Positions 62,192 to 64,000 of a stretch of DNA of 64,000 bases are shown here, one piece after another. The stretch is taken from assembly GCA_004794655.1 (NCBI GenBank), contig SMMW01000575.1, positions 7,760,501 to 7,824,500 on the forward strand, given 5' to 3'. The translations under genes and the position numbers were made by a program. This DNA comes from Marisa cornuarietis. Taxonomy: Eukaryota; Mollusca; Gastropoda; Architaenioglossa; Ampullariidae. Numbering within the stretch: position 1 is the stretch's first letter; the number at the start of each line of letters is the position of its first letter. The notes under the pieces are model-generated. The model was not told the origin of the DNA. It saw nothing but the letters and a program-made list of their open reading frames with translations, and ran no database searches.

Positions 62192-62934
62192 CTGTCGTGG
62201 GTTTGTTTCGTTTGGTACAGAGTCGGGTGAAAGTGGGTCTTCGATTCAGTGTTTGTGATTCCCCTGGGACTTAGTGGTAGAAGGTTGGCAGTTAATTATT
62301 TATCTTTGAGAATTTTGCAAAGCGGTTGTACTTATTTATATTTGCTCAGTGTTTAAGTGTTACATGTTGGGCGTGGTGCAGTTTCCCCGTCTCCAGCTTC
62401 ACGGGTCTACGGGTGTGTAAAGTTCTACCCGTAGTAAGGAATTAGCCTCTGTTTCTACTTTGCCTCTCGTCTTTATTTTCCAAGCTCACTATTCTGTGTG
62501 AAAGTGTATGCAGAAACCGAAAGTGAGAGTGGATGTTCTCTATCCTGTAGTTATCTGTCTTGTTTTATTTTTATAAAAAAAAATAATTCTGGGCCTTGCG
62601 TGTTCCGTTATTAATTTATGTGAAATCATTGGATGTTTGAATAAGTTGTCGCCCTTGGATTATTTTGATGTACTCGTACGGTACTTTAGGATTGTTAATA
62701 GATCTAGAAATCTGAGTGACTAGTTTTGAACAAGTTAAGACTGCTATTGATGTTATTTTGTAACCCAGTTGCATTCCTTGAAGATAATTTTTTTTGCCTG
62801 ATTGATGTTGACATGCCAGTAGCTTAGACTTATTAGAATTCTGGTTGTATTTTCTGCCTTATTAGAAGCTTTGATAGTAGGGTGCTCCCTTTTTGTAAAC
62901 ATAGTAGAGTAATTGTGTTGGAGAGGTGTTAACC
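62192..62934 (+). mobile_element. Untranslated leader between primer site and gag of the LTR retrotransposon
   Basis: About 740 bases with no sustained reading frame, between the tRNA-Trp primer site and the gag start. It is T-rich, as is usual for such leaders. Packaging signals would be expected here but none can be recognised by eye. Confidence 0.5.
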
Positions 62935-64000
62935 ATGGCTGAATCCGTTAGGGAGGTAGCCGACTTTATGAAAGAAGGACAACTGTTGGGATTGAAAGAA
63001 GAAGCCCTTACAAAGTATGTATTTCAGTGCATTGAAAGGCAGGACAGATATACAGAAAGATTAGCCAGAGAGAAAGAAGCAGAAAGATTAGCCAGAGAGA
63101 AAGAAGCAGAAAGATTAGCCAGAGAGAAAGAAGCAGAAAGATTAGCCAGAGAGAAAGAAGCAGAAAGATTAGACAAAGAGAGAGAAGCAGATAGATTAGA
63201 AAAAGAAGCTGACAGGATAGCTAAAGAAAAAGAAGCTGACAGGATAGCTAAAGAAAAAGAAGCTGACAGGATAGCTAAAGAAAAAGAAGCTGAAAGGGCC
63301 GCAAGAGAAAGAGAGGCCGAGCGTCAGTTCGAATTAGAGAAACTACGTTTAGAGAGAGAGACCGATTCCAGCGCGACGAGGAGTAATGGGAACCAAACCC
63401 CAAAAGGACTCACACATAAACTCCCCGCCTTCAAAGAGGACGAAGACGATATCAACGCATTTTTGAATCGATTTGAGGCTCAGGCGCAGTCCCTTAAATG
63501 GACCAGAGATATCTGGCCATTACAAATCGCCACTTCTTTTCACGGAGAAGCCCTCCAGCTATATGATAACCTATGTGTACAGGGCCCCGTGGATTATGAT
63601 GTGCTCAAAAGAGAACTATTACTCAAGTTTCAGTGCACAGCCGAAGGATACAGAGAAAAATTTAGATCGGTGAAACCCCAATCTCAAGAGTCAATGCATT
63701 CTTTTCAAGCCCGACTAATCGGATTGTTCAACAGGTGGATTGACTTATCCAAAGTCCAAAAAACTTATGAAGGATTGCATGATCTGCTAGTCAGAGAACA
63801 AATACTGCAAAGTGTATCTAGAGATTTAGCCGTATTTCTGAGAGAAAGAGATTTTCAGAACGCTAATGAAATGATTGACAGTGCTGAACGTTATCGCCAA
63901 GCACACCCCCAGAAATCTCCGGCAAGACGAACAGAAACTATCATGTTCGCAAATGTGGGACAAGCCACTCCTCCTTCTTCACCGCCAGCTCGCCCAAAGC
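62935..64000 (+). CDS. gag: Gag-like polyprotein of an LTR retrotransposon (partial, runs off the right edge)
   Basis: An uninterrupted frame of 355 codons starts at ATG 62935 (accATGg) and is open at the window end. Residues about 43-145 are a highly charged helix built from near-identical nine-residue units (RLAREKEAE, later DRIAKEKEA). Residues about 160-325 hold a capsid-like domain: LPAFKEDEDDINAFLNRFE, then YDNL, LLKFQCTAEGYREKFRSVKP, SFQARL, and LREQ/LRER blocks ending in IDSAERYRQAHP. This order matches Gypsy-type Gag (Gmr1-like) and the SCAN domain derived from it. A proline-rich stretch follows at the edge. Zinc knuckles, protease and pol would lie beyond the window. An upstream candidate LTR and a tRNA-Trp primer site support the call. 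No stops or frameshifts are seen, so this copy may be young. It belongs to a mobile element, not the host. Confidence 0.85.
   Translation, partial: MAESVREVADFMKEGQLLGLKEEALTKYVFQCIERQDRYTERLAREKEAERLAREKEAERLAREKEAERLAREKEAERLDKEREADRLEKEADRIAKEKEADRIAKEKEADRIAKEKEAERAAREREAERQFELEKLRLERETDSSATRSNGNQTPKGLTHKLPAFKEDEDDINAFLNRFEAQAQSLKWTRDIWPLQIATSFHGEALQLYDNLCVQGPVDYDVLKRELLLKFQCTAEGYREKFRSVKPQSQESMHSFQARLIGLFNRWIDLSKVQKTYEGLHDLLVREQILQSVSRDLAVFLRERDFQNANEMIDSAERYRQAHPQKSPARRTETIMFANVGQATPPSSPPARPK

Overview
The window looks like nuclear DNA from a lophotrochozoan, most likely a gastropod mollusc. It has intron-bearing genes, very dense microsatellites ((CA)n, (GAT/GAC)n, (ACTC)n), tRNA-derived SINEs, many small inverted-repeat DNA transposons and a tandem pair of intronless rhodopsin-like receptors. 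No species can be named from the sequence alone.

Region 1 (1-36 kb) has no convincing complete gene. It holds microsatellites, minisatellites, a degenerate P-element/THAP9-like transposase relic (about 3.75-4.8 kb), a TA-flanked Tc1/mariner-like element (27.4-27.8 kb), two members of one inverted-repeat MITE family (24.2 and 30.1 kb), several tRNA-related SINEs, and one short orphan exon candidate encoding a transmembrane tail (about 32.53-32.66 kb, minus strand).

Region 2 (about 36-47 kb) is AT-richer and contains the one clear multi-exon gene, a UCHL3-type ubiquitin C-terminal hydrolase on the minus strand. Nine coding exons between 46638 and 40067 join into a 226-residue protein with the full Gln/Cys/His/Asp active site. 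Exon 2 is a 12-nt microexon and intron 1 is of the GC-AG type. Its introns host a hAT-like MITE with a perfect 8-bp target duplication and a piggyBac-like element with a relic of the acidic transposase N-terminus. A dispersed repeat copy lies about 100 bp upstream of the start codon.

Region 3 (47-61 kb) carries a degenerate LINE reverse transcriptase (49.86-50.97 kb), then two paralogous single-exon seven-transmembrane receptors on the plus strand (52130-53341 and 57118-58347). They are separated by about 3.8 kb that contains a LINE endonuclease relic. A pogo/Tigger-type transposase relic with one terminal repeat lies at 60.47-61.09 kb.

Region 4 (about 61.1-64 kb) is the 5' part of an LTR retrotransposon: a candidate LTR with a 57-bp higher-order tandem repeat, a primer-binding site matching the 3' end of tRNA-Trp, an untranslated leader, and an open gag-like frame (from 62935) that runs off the right edge. 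Apart from the receptor pair, no operon-like or pathway grouping is visible; the neighbouring features look independent.
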